A DNA stretch of 8,762 nt from Clostridia bacterium (GCA_017481065.1 JAFUPT010000093.1:1-8762), one strand, 5' to 3'; positions 1 to 5,644 are shown, numbered from the stretch's first letter. Translations and numbers: made by a program. The notes: generated by a model from the sequence alone, not told the origin.

Positions 1-8
1 ACTTTCAT
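1..8 (-). CDS. pheT: Phenylalanyl-tRNA synthetase beta subunit, first codons only
   Basis: Only the ATG and the first codons (M-K-...) lie in the window; the gene continues past the left edge. A strong AGGAGG ribosome binding site (18-23) sits 9 nt before the ATG, and only 15 nt separate this ATG from the pheS stop codon. The identification rests on position: pheT directly follows pheS in one operon in most Bacillota, and the beta subunit usually begins M-K-. No domain is visible, so this is inference from context. Confidence 0.75.
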
Positions 9-23
9 TGATATTCCCCTCCT

Positions 24-1046
24 TTAACGATACTGGGTCAGGAAGCGCAGGTCATTTTCATACAGGTAGCGCAGGTTCGGAATGTTGTACTTGAGCAGGG
101 AGATGCGCTCAACGCCCATGCCGAATGCAAAACCGGAATACTTTTTGGAATCAATGCCGCACATTTCCAGAACGTGGGGATTGACCATGCCCGCGCCCAG
201 AACCTCGATCCAGCCGGTGCCTTTGCACATGCGGCAGCCCTTGCCCTTGCATGCTGCACAGGTGAGGTCTACCTCGGCGGAGGGCTCGGTGAACGGGAAG
301 AAGGAAGGACGGAAACGGGTGGAGATACCTTCGCCGTACATCTGGCGGGCAAACTCGTCCAGGGTGCCCTTCAGATCGCCCATGGTGATGTTTTCATCGA
401 TCACCAGGCCCTCCATCTGGTGGAAGACCGGGGAATGGGTGGCGTCCGCCTCGTCGGCGCGGTACACGCGGCCGGGGCAGATGATGCGGATCGGCGGCTT
501 CTGAGTGGTCATGATGCGGGCCTGCACGGGGCTCGGGTGGGTGCGCAGCACGATATTGTCATCCACATAGAAGGTATCCTGCGCATCGCGGGCGGGATGG
601 TTCTTCGGGATGTTCAAAAGTTCAAAGTTGTAGTGGTCGTATTCCACTTCGGGACCTTCCACAACCTGGTAGCCCATGCCCACAAAGATATCGATCATCT
701 TCTGCAGGGCGATGTTCATCGGATGCAGGGAACCGGCGCTGCGGTCCGGTCCGGGCATGGTCACGTCGATGGCCTCAGCAGCCAGGCGCGCTTCCTTTTC
801 CTTGGCCTTGAGTTCCGTGGCCTTCTCCTCGAGGGCCTCCTCCAGGGCCTTGCGCACATCGTTTACCAGCTGGCCCATCTTCGGCCGCTCCTCGGCGGGC
901 AGCTGGCCCATGCCGCGCAGCAGGCCGGTAAGTTCACCCTTCTTGCCCAGCACGCCCACGCGGATCTGCTCCAGCGCGGCGCTGCCCTGAGCCTGAGCGA
1001 TTTCGCCGAGCACGCGCTCGCGAATCTCACGAAGCTTGTTTTCCAT
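24..1046 (-). CDS. pheS: Phenylalanine--tRNA ligase alpha subunit
   Basis: A 340-residue protein of normal length for bacterial PheS, the catalytic subunit of the cytoplasmic alpha2-beta2 enzyme that charges tRNA-Phe. Residues 1-90 form the tRNA-binding coiled-coil arm. The class II core follows, with motif 2 around GRVYRADEADATHSP and FHQMEG (192-213) and motif 3 around FAFGMGVERISLL (306-318). Four cysteines (263, 266, 271, 274) in a CxxC-x4-CxxC arrangement match the cysteine knuckle common in Bacillota PheS. The frame stays open upstream to 1193, but that extension runs through the T-box terminator. The ATG at 1046 is preferred because GAGAAGGAGAG lies just before it and MENKLREIRERV fits the family N-terminus. 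pheT follows 15 nt after the stop. Expression should depend on uncharged tRNA-Phe through the leader. Confidence 0.98.
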   Translation of the reverse strand: MENKLREIRERVLGEIAQAQGSAALEQIRVGVLGKKGELTGLLRGMGQLPAEERPKMGQLVNDVRKALEEALEEKATELKAKEKEARLAAEAIDVTMPGPDRSAGSLHPMNIALQKMIDIFVGMGYQVVEGPEVEYDHYNFELLNIPKNHPARDAQDTFYVDDNIVLRTHPSPVQARIMTTQKPPIRIICPGRVYRADEADATHSPVFHQMEGLVIDENITMGDLKGTLDEFARQMYGEGISTRFRPSFFPFTEPSAEVDLTCAACKGKGCRMCKGTGWIEVLGAGMVNPHVLEMCGIDSKKYSGFAFGMGVERISLLKYNIPNLRYLYENDLRFLTQYR

Positions 1047-1122
1047 AATCCTGTTTCTCTCCTTCTCTATTGCCGGAATTTCCGGGGCAGGAATTCTTTT
1101 GCGGAAACCGTTTCCGGCCAAC

Positions 1123-1156
1123 AAAAAAGCTCCGCCCCCGTTTTCAGGGGCGAAGC
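1123..1156 (-). terminator. T-box conditional terminator before pheS
   Basis: On the minus strand GCTTCGCCCC and GGGGCGGAGC pair with one G-U wobble around a short A-rich loop and are followed by six T's (1128-1123). It sits immediately after the T-box sequence, whose antiterminator pairing competes with the 5' arm of this stem. It lies about 75 nt before the pheS ATG. Confidence 0.93.
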
Positions 1157-1378
1157 ATAACTCCGCTGTACCACCCAGATTCGTCCGGCACAAAACATGC
1201 CGAACCTCTCATCCCGATAACGAGGATGACCCCGTCCGCGCCTACTGCCATTTCAGCCCGGAAGCTCCGAAGTGAACTTCGGCGATGGATACTGCCACGG
1301 CGCTTTCAGCCTCGACGCCGCTCTCTTTCCGCATTCTCCCCTTCGCTTACTCTCTTCATCATTGCCTTTTCCAATTTA
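1123..1378 (-). promoter_or_regulatory. T-box leader sensing tRNA-Phe, upstream of pheST
   Basis: Reading the minus strand from about 1378, the leader shows the standard T-box parts in order. The GATGAAGAGAGTAAGC start of Stem I carries the GA/K-turn motif. An apical AGAGAGC...GGCTGAAAG part is closed by a GC-rich stem near 1300-1320. The specifier region reads TTC-ACTTCGGAGC, with the UUC codon at 1276-1274 followed by the usual A at 1273. After Stem I comes a CAGTAGGCG segment, then small hairpins (1210-1228 and 1184-1204). The T-box itself, TGGGTGGTACAGCGG, lies within 1162-1179, before a terminator. UUC is a Phe codon, matching the pheST genes downstream. Uncharged tRNA-Phe should stabilise the antiterminator and allow readthrough. 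The 5' end is inferred from the promoter. Confidence 0.95.
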
Positions 1379-1384
1379 GATGAA

Positions 1385-1413
1385 ATTATAACACAACTCC
1401 GGCAAACTTGCAA
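1385..1413 (-). promoter_or_regulatory. Sigma-A promoter for the pheST T-box transcript
   Basis: On the minus strand, -35 TTGCAA (1413-1408) and a perfect -10 TATAAT (1390-1385) are separated by exactly 17 nt. The predicted start near 1378 precedes the first T-box element by about 25-30 nt. Confidence 0.88.
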
Positions 1414-1458
1414 GGCAGCGCGCAGGATTTACAGCAGATTTACGTTAACGGGAACGCT

Positions 1459-1513
1459 GGGGGCTGCCGCCCCCACCCCCCGGCCAAAGGGAATGATTCC
1501 CTTTGGAAACCTC
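1459..1513 (+). repeat. Double-hairpin intergenic repeat, copy A
   Basis: Two adjacent perfect hairpins. The first pairs GGGGGC with GCCCCC around TGCC (1459-1474). After a C-rich linker, the second is a 23-nt palindrome in which CCAAAGGGAAT pairs with ATTCCCTTTGG around a central G (1484-1506). The tail is AAACCTC. The same architecture recurs in inverted orientation at 1609-1663 with different stem sequences. It does not encode a plausible protein and has no T-run, so it is not a simple terminator. Its function is unknown. Confidence 0.7.
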
Positions 1514-1518
1514 ACAAT

Positions 1519-1549
1519 AAAAAAACGCACCCGAAGCGGGCGCGTTTTT
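1519..1549 (-). terminator. Intrinsic terminator, mainly minus strand
   Basis: Read on the minus strand, CGCGCCCG and CGGGTGCG pair (one G-U wobble) around a three-base loop, preceded by five A's and followed by seven T's. On the plus strand the wobble becomes an A-C mismatch, so the minus direction fits better. It can stop transcripts from the lysozyme-like gene before they run into the pheST leader. Confidence 0.82.
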
Positions 1550-1573
1550 CATGAAGAACAGAATATTTATCCT

Positions 1574-1602
1574 AAAAATGGCCTCGCTCCGAGGCCATTT
1601 TT
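1574..1602. terminator. Perfectly symmetrical bidirectional terminator
   Basis: A 13-bp perfect stem (AAAAATGGCCTCG with CGAGGCCATTTTT) around a three-base loop, with T-runs on the 3' side in both directions. It lies 91 bp past the stop codon of the lysozyme-like gene. No plus-strand gene ends here in this window, so its bidirectional form has no obvious second user. Confidence 0.88.
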
Positions 1603-1608
1603 TATTCA

Positions 1609-1663
1609 GAGGGGGCAAGGGGAAATCATTTCCCCTTGCAGGGTGCAGGGACAGCGTCCCTGC
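1609..1663 (-). repeat. Double-hairpin intergenic repeat, copy B (inverted)
   Basis: Read on the minus strand: a first hairpin of GCAGGGAC with GTCCCTGC around GCT (1663-1645), the linker ACCCT, then a 25-nt perfect palindrome of GCAAGGGGAAAT with ATTTCCCCTTGC around a central G (1639-1615), then CCCCTC. Order, spacing, linker type, the centre AATGATT of the second hairpin and the tail all match copy A, while the stem bases differ and remain paired. It begins 29 bp beyond the lysozyme stop codon. Confidence 0.7.
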
Positions 1664-1692
1664 CGGGTTCTTAGGGCAGCGCCTCCTCCCCG

Positions 1693-2715
1693 TCACAGCT
1701 CCACGCTCTCGTACTTCGGATAGAAGGTTCCCTGGGCGGAATTGCCGCGGGTAACGCTGTGGGATGCCTTGTTTGCGGGAGCCTCGAAGTTGTAGCAGAA
1801 GTAGTAAGCAGCATCGTAAGCGCCCTCGGCGGTATCCGGCACAGCCTTCATGTAGCGGTCCACCTTGGGATAGTAGGTCTCCAGCTCGTAGTGCAAAAAT
1901 TCCAGCTGGCCGTAGAGGGTTGCAGGATCGTAGCCCTTGCTTTCGCACCAGTCCAGCAGGCGGGTCTTGCGTGCAGAGAACCACTGGCAGATGCCGTAGC
2001 TGCGGCCGCTGTCGCCGTTGGCATTCACCCGGAAGCCGGATTCGGCCTTGATGTTGGCCAGCAGGCCGGCTGCTGCAGCCTTGTTGTAGCCCATCACCTT
2101 CACGGCGTAGGCGTAGCACAGCTCCTCATTGGAATACTTGCCGGAAGCGAAGATTTCCTGAATGGTCATGGAGGGCTTCTTCTCCTCCTCAGGCTCTTCC
2201 TCGGCAGAATTATCGATCTTGGTCAGGTACTTGGTGTAGATGTAGGCGGTGTTGCCGTCCTTTTCGATCATCGCCCAGTCGCCGCCGGTGCCGAGCACAT
2301 CCACCTTCGTGCCCTTGCTCACCTTCACGCTGGCGCTGTCGGCGTCGGGCTTTTTGAATACATAGGTCTTGGAATTCACCTCGGCGCGGATGGCCTTGCT
2401 GAACTTCTCGATGGAAACGGAATCCTCCTCCTTCTCAGCAGAGGAACCCTCCATGTCCAGGTACTTGGTGGAAATGAAAGCCACGTTTCCGCCCTTTTCG
2501 ATCATCGCCCACTGGCCGTCCACGCCCAGCACTTCCACCTTCGTGCCCTTGCTCACCTTCATGCTGGCGCTGGAGCTGCTGGGCTTCTGGAAAACATAGG
2601 TCTTGGCGTTGATGGTGGCGCTCTTGCCCTCGGCGAATGCGGCGGGCGCAAATGCCAGGAGCAGCGCGGTCAGAAGGATGAGGGACAGGATGCGGATATG
2701 CTTGCGTACATTCAT
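1693..2715 (-). CDS. Secreted SH3-domain, phage-tail-lysozyme-like wall hydrolase
   Basis: A 340-residue protein, probably exported to hydrolyse peptidoglycan. Residues 1-28 form a signal peptide: basic MNVRKHIR, a hydrophobic core, and likely cleavage after AFA. Two bacterial SH3 repeats follow, at about 32-88 and 108-167, both carrying KTYVFxKP and KVSKGTKV. A Glu-rich linker (about 170-182) leads to a C-terminal domain (about 196-340) resembling phage tail lysozymes. Its AESGF motif supplies the likely catalytic Glu225, and NGDSGRSYGICQW (233-245) follows. In phage relatives such domains cut the glycan strand; the activity here is inferred. The ATG at 2715 is chosen over an in-frame TTG at 2739 because GGAG precedes it and the signal peptide then starts normally. 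The gene is monocistronic, with its own promoter upstream and terminators downstream. It could serve in growth, sporulation or competition. No phage genes are nearby. Confidence 0.87.
   Translation of the reverse strand: MNVRKHIRILSLILLTALLLAFAPAAFAEGKSATINAKTYVFQKPSSSSASMKVSKGTKVEVLGVDGQWAMIEKGGNVAFISTKYLDMEGSSAEKEEDSVSIEKFSKAIRAEVNSKTYVFKKPDADSASVKVSKGTKVDVLGTGGDWAMIEKDGNTAYIYTKYLTKIDNSAEEEPEEEKKPSMTIQEIFASGKYSNEELCYAYAVKVMGYNKAAAAGLLANIKAESGFRVNANGDSGRSYGICQWFSARKTRLLDWCESKGYDPATLYGQLEFLHYELETYYPKVDRYMKAVPDTAEGAYDAAYYFCYNFEAPANKASHSVTRGNSAQGTFYPKYESVEL
2224..2606 (-). repeat. Internal duplication encoding the two SH3 domains
   Basis: Segments 2224-2372 and 2458-2606 align without gaps at a constant offset of 234 bp (78 codons). 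They share long identical runs, for example around the KVSKGTKV and WAMIEK codons. Similarity is strong at the DNA level as well as in protein, which suggests a recent duplication or continuing gene conversion within the wall hydrolase gene. Confidence 0.85.
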
Positions 2716-2771
2716 TTCGGTCGTTTCTCCATATTTCAAATTTTGCGTATTTCTGTCATAAATCTGTAATA

Positions 2772-2800
2772 TTTATAGCATACAACCGTCATCTTGTCAA
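2772..2800 (-). promoter_or_regulatory. Sigma-A promoter of the lysozyme-like gene
   Basis: On the minus strand a perfect -35 TTGACA (2800-2795) and a -10 TATAAA (2777-2772) lie 17 nt apart. The predicted start near 2765 gives a leader of about 50 nt. The near-consensus boxes suggest strong vegetative expression rather than a sporulation sigma factor. Confidence 0.9.
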
Positions 2801-2820
2801 GCCTTTTCGGGGGATATACG

Positions 2821-2862
2821 CATAAAAATCCACCATATACGCATATACGGCGGATTTTTATG
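2821..2862 (-). terminator. Terminator of the gerM-like to mutarotase-like operon
   Basis: On the minus strand CATAAAAATCCGCC pairs with GGTGGATTTTTATG over 14 bp (one G-U) around a 14-nt loop. The T-run sits inside the 3' arm. It begins 18 bp past the stop codon of the mutarotase-like gene and lies just upstream of the lysozyme promoter, so it separates the two transcription units. The A/T symmetry means it could also act on the plus strand. Confidence 0.8.
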
Positions 2863-2879
2863 TCAATTTTGTTTCAAAA

Positions 2880-3494
2880 TTAGATTATTCTTGCAACCGG
2901 GGGATGGTTTTCGCCGGTGAGCCAGTTCATATCATCGGTGAGCCAATCCATAATTTCCAGCTGGCGGGTCTCCCACGCCACGGTGGCGGCATGCTCCTCG
3001 GGGGTGGGCTCATGGTCGAAGGCCTTCACCAGCTCGCAGTAGCCGAAGATGTGGCCGTCGCCGTACCAGATGGTGAAGTTGGATTCCGCGTGGTCCTTTA
3101 CAACGCCGCCCCGGGATTCGATCAGCCGGTCGTGGCGGAGCTTGTACTCCTCCTCGCAGTCCGGCTTGAGCTTCGTGGCGAACACACGGTGGCGGATCAT
3201 GCTCTTGTCCTCGCGCACCACGCCGATATCATGGTACATCTGCCGCATGCTGCCGGGCGCGCAGGCGAGCACAGCGCCCTCGGGCAGCCTGGCAAACACG
3301 GCGTCAAAGCAGCCCATGTTTTCGGACTGGCTCTCGCCGTAGCCGAAGAGATACTGCTCCATGTGCCAGATAGAGAAATTCTCCACTTTGTATTCCTCGC
3401 AGGCTGCGCGGAAATCAGCTTCCAGGGCCTTCACTGCGGAGATGGCTGCGGCGCGGTCGCCGTCCATGCGGATTACGAATGCGGTAACTTTCAT
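2880..3494 (-). CDS. Tandem L-rhamnose-mutarotase-like (DUF718) protein
   Basis: A 204-residue cytoplasmic protein, about twice the length of a RhaM-type L-rhamnose mutarotase (about 100 residues). Two halves are visible. NFSIWHMEQYLFGY (39-52) in the first matches NFTIWYGDGHIFGY (139-152) in the second, so the protein looks like an internal duplication of a ferredoxin-like alpha-beta barrel. The second half (from about residue 99) retains the RhaM-like Y-x-x-x-H pair as Tyr117 and His121 in EEEYKLRHDRL. The first half has no such pair at the matching place and may be structural. The AAGGAG ribosome binding site overlaps the last codons of the Dabb gene 5 nt upstream, implying translational coupling. 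No rhamnose catabolic genes are nearby, so the sugar substrate is unknown and mutarotase activity is only suggested. Confidence 0.78.
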   Translation of the reverse strand: MKVTAFVIRMDGDRAAAISAVKALEADFRAACEEYKVENFSIWHMEQYLFGYGESQSENMGCFDAVFARLPEGAVLACAPGSMRQMYHDIGVVREDKSMIRHRVFATKLKPDCEEEYKLRHDRLIESRGGVVKDHAESNFTIWYGDGHIFGYCELVKAFDHEPTPEEHAATVAWETRQLEIMDWLTDDMNWLTGENHPPVARII

Positions 3495-3499
3495 TTGTA

Positions 3500-3793
3500 T
3501 TACTCCTTTACTTCATAATCGCAGGCCACGGATGCGCTGCGCACCTCGTGCATGCGCTTCTTCACGGGTACATGCACAGGATGATCCGGGTAGGCTTCGA
3601 AGGACGCGCGGTCCTTGAAGAGGGTGATGAGGGCGAGGTCATAACTGCGCTCGCTGCCGAGGATATCGCTTCCCGCCTCGAGGTCGATCATGCCCTCGAT
3701 TTTGCCCTTCATGCCGTAGAAATTCTCCACCAGCTGGGGAATTTCCGCCTTGTATTCATCCTTGATCTTGAACATTACGATGTGGCGAATCAT
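3500..3793 (-). CDS. Dabb (stress-responsive alpha-beta barrel) family protein
   Basis: A 97-residue protein of typical Dabb-family length. It starts with MIRHIVMFKIKDE, has central SYDLALITLFKDRASFEAY and ends with DHPVHVPVKKRMHEV, the pattern expected of this dimeric alpha-beta barrel family. Most family members have no proven role; related barrels include small enzymes of polyketide and plant cannabinoid biosynthesis. No signal peptide or membrane segment is seen. The ATG overlaps the stop codon of the upstream phosphodiesterase gene (ATGA), and AGGAGG lies just before it. The next gene encodes two more domains of a similar fold. Family assignment is firm; function is unknown. Confidence 0.87.
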   Translation of the reverse strand: MIRHIVMFKIKDEYKAEIPQLVENFYGMKGKIEGMIDLEAGSDILGSERSYDLALITLFKDRASFEAYPDHPVHVPVKKRMHEVRSASVACDYEVKE

Positions 3794-4278
3794 TTTTTCT
3801 CCTCCTGTATTTCATCAATATCTATGATCTTCGGAACGATATCCCTTTCGGATACCTCCAGTATGCACATGCTGCCGTTTTTCAGCGCGCCGGGGTTCAC
3901 CAGCAGCGCATTTCCCACACAGCCCGCAAAGGCGATGTGAGTGTGGCCGAACAGGGCGCAGTCCGCCCTCTGCTCCTCGGCATAGTAGGAGAGGCGGTCG
4001 TAGCCGTACTTCACGCCGTATTTATCCCCATGCACCAGCAAAAGGCGCTTGCCCTCGAAGGTCAAAAGCAGCTCCCTCGCCTCCCGGGAATAAATATCGC
4101 AGTTGCCCGCCACGAGGGCCACGGGAATATCCAGGCGCTGGCGCAGGTACATGGCGTCGTCCACCACATCGCCGAGGTGGCACACCTGGTCAAATTTTTC
4201 CCTCCTGCACAGCTCCGCAAAGCGGTCCAAATGGAACCTGCCGCCGTGGGAATCGGAAATCACCGCGATGCGCTTCAT
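3790..4278 (-). CDS. YfcE/MJ0936-type metallophosphoesterase
   Basis: A 162-residue calcineurin-like phosphodiesterase of normal length for the small YfcE family. The metal-binding motifs run in order: SDSHG (Asp9, His11), LGD (Asp37), GNCD (Asn59), HGD (His83) and GHTH (His112, His114). Such enzymes bind two metal ions, usually including Mn, and cleave phosphodiesters or nucleotide-type substrates; the in vivo substrate is unclear. The gene overlaps the upstream rph-rdgB gene by ATGA and the downstream Dabb gene by ATGA, so all three are translationally coupled. B. subtilis ysnB has the same position after rph and ysnA, which supports a role near RNA or nucleotide turnover. The acidic/basic tail IQEEKK is not conserved as far as I can tell. 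Confidence 0.93.
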   Translation of the reverse strand: MKRIAVISDSHGGRFHLDRFAELCRREKFDQVCHLGDVVDDAMYLRQRLDIPVALVAGNCDIYSREARELLLTFEGKRLLLVHGDKYGVKYGYDRLSYYAEEQRADCALFGHTHIAFAGCVGNALLVNPGALKNGSMCILEVSERDIVPKIIDIDEIQEEKK

Positions 4279-5603
4279 CCTTCCGCCTCCAGGATGCCGA
4301 TCAGCTTTTCGATGGCGCGGGCGCGATGGGAAATGCCGTTCTTGGCCTCCGGGTCGGCGAGGCCGAAGCTCATGCCGAGGTCATTGGAATAGAACAGCGG
4401 ATCATAGCCGAAGCCGCCGTCTCCTTCATATTCCCGCAGGATGCGTCCCTCGCACTTGCCGTAGGTGATCACCGGCGCATGGCCCGGGCGGCAGAGCGCC
4501 ACGGCTGCGCCGTAATGGGCGGTGCGCTTTTCATCGGGCACATTTTCCAGCTCCTTGAGCAGCAGCTGGTTGTTGGCCTCGTCGTCGCCGTGCACGCCGC
4601 AGTACCTGGCGGAATGCACGCCGGGGCGGCCGTTCAGCGCATCCACGCAGAGCCCGGAATCATCGGAGAGCGTGGCGCAGCCGGTCATCTTCATCAGGGT
4701 TTCGGCCTTGATGAGGGCGTTCTCCTCAAAGGTCTCGCCGTTCTCCTCCACATCCACGCTGATGCCCATCTCCCGCATGGAATATACATCGTAGCGGTCG
4801 CCCAGCATGGCGCGCAGCTCCTTGAGCTTGCCGAAGTTGTTGCTGGCCAGCACCAGCTTGGGCTTCTTAAAGAGCACATGGGAGCGCTCGCCGAGGGCCT
4901 CCACCTGCGCCTCCATCAGCTGGGAAACGCCCTTTTCGCCCAGGTCGAGCAGCCTGTTCAGCTCATCGCGGGAATAGCAGCCGTGCTCGCCGGTGCCCTG
5001 CACCTCTACGAAGCCGAAATTGCCCTTGGCGTCCCGGGTCATCACCACGTTCATATCCACCTCGGCGCGGCTGTCCTGGGCATATTCCAGGTCCAGGGTG
5101 CACACCTTGTCCACGATGCCCACGGAAATCGCCGCCACCTGCTTGATGATCGGGCTATCCTGCATCCTGCCCTCGCGGATCAGCTTATCCACGGCGAGAC
5201 ACAGCGCCACGAAGCCGCCGGTGATGGATGCGGTGCGGGTGCCGCCGTCCGCCTGGATCACATCGCAGTCGATGTAAATCGTGCGCTCGCCCATGCGGGT
5301 GAAATCGCAGGCGGCGCGCAGGCTGCGGCCGATCAGCCGCTGGATTTCCACGCTCCTGCCATCCTTCTTCACGCCGTCGCGCTGCTTGCGCTGGGGAGTG
5401 GCGCCGGGCAGCATGGCGTATTCCGCGGTGAGCCAGCCGCTGCCCTTGCCCTTCAAAAAGGGCGGAACCCCCTCCTGCACGGATGCGGTGCAGAGCACGC
5501 GGGTCTTTCCGCAGCACACCAGCACGCTGCCCGCCGCCATTTCGGTATAATCCGGGATGATGCAAATCTCCCGCATTTCATCATGTTTGCGAATCATTTC
5601 CAT
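4275..5603 (-). CDS. rph-rdgB: Bifunctional RNase PH / XTP-dITP pyrophosphatase (Rph-RdgB fusion)
   Basis: One uninterrupted frame of 442 residues joins two enzymes. Residues 1 to about 240 are RNase PH, which trims tRNA 3' ends with phosphate: GWLTAEYAMLP, EIQRLIGRSLRA, the phosphate-site DGGTRTASITGG (Arg123), and LDLEYAQDSRAEVDMN with acidic Asp177 and Asp183. The usual start MRxDGR is replaced by MEMIR, so the Asp-Gly pair is missing. Residues from about 246 are RdgB/HAM1, which hydrolyses XTP, dITP and ITP to monophosphates: LASNNFGKLKEL (251 onward), SDDSGL (313-318), GRPGVHSARY, GDGGFGYDPLF (394-404) and SHRARA (425-430). The start is ATG 5603, about 10 nt after GGAGG; the in-frame extension to 5669 crosses a hairpin and has no ribosome binding site. 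It follows the gerM-like gene and overlaps yfcE by ATGA. The fusion matches the adjacent separate genes rph and ysnA of B. subtilis. Confidence 0.95.
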   Translation of the reverse strand: MEMIRKHDEMREICIIPDYTEMAAGSVLVCCGKTRVLCTASVQEGVPPFLKGKGSGWLTAEYAMLPGATPQRKQRDGVKKDGRSVEIQRLIGRSLRAACDFTRMGERTIYIDCDVIQADGGTRTASITGGFVALCLAVDKLIREGRMQDSPIIKQVAAISVGIVDKVCTLDLEYAQDSRAEVDMNVVMTRDAKGNFGFVEVQGTGEHGCYSRDELNRLLDLGEKGVSQLMEAQVEALGERSHVLFKKPKLVLASNNFGKLKELRAMLGDRYDVYSMREMGISVDVEENGETFEENALIKAETLMKMTGCATLSDDSGLCVDALNGRPGVHSARYCGVHGDDEANNQLLLKELENVPDEKRTAHYGAAVALCRPGHAPVITYGKCEGRILREYEGDGGFGYDPLFYSNDLGMSFGLADPEAKNGISHRARAIEKLIGILEAEG

Positions 5604-5644
5604 AGCATTTGTTCCTCCAGAATATTCTCGGGTTCCATCGGAGC

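Noticed and set aside
1047..1193. N-terminal extension of pheS by 49 codons
   Set aside because: The frame is open, but it passes through the T-box terminator and antiterminator, and a good ribosome binding site precedes the ATG at 1046.
1414..1692. CRISPR array or small RNA gene in the repeat-rich intergenic region
   Set aside because: The repeats are inverted and diverged, with only two copies and no regular spacers. No promoter is visible for a separate RNA.
1551..1754. Possible 67-residue plus-strand gene beginning MKNRIFILK
   Set aside because: It runs through a terminator and a hairpin repeat into the lysozyme 3' end, with no convincing ribosome binding site.
1445..2119. Minus-strand 224-residue open frame over the intergenic region
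   Set aside because: It overlaps the lysozyme gene in another frame and crosses two terminators and both hairpin repeats. Its composition is typical of a shadow frame.
2716..2739. TTG start eight codons upstream for the lysozyme-like gene
   Set aside because: The TTG has no ribosome binding site. The ATG at 2715 is preceded by GGAG and gives a normal signal peptide.
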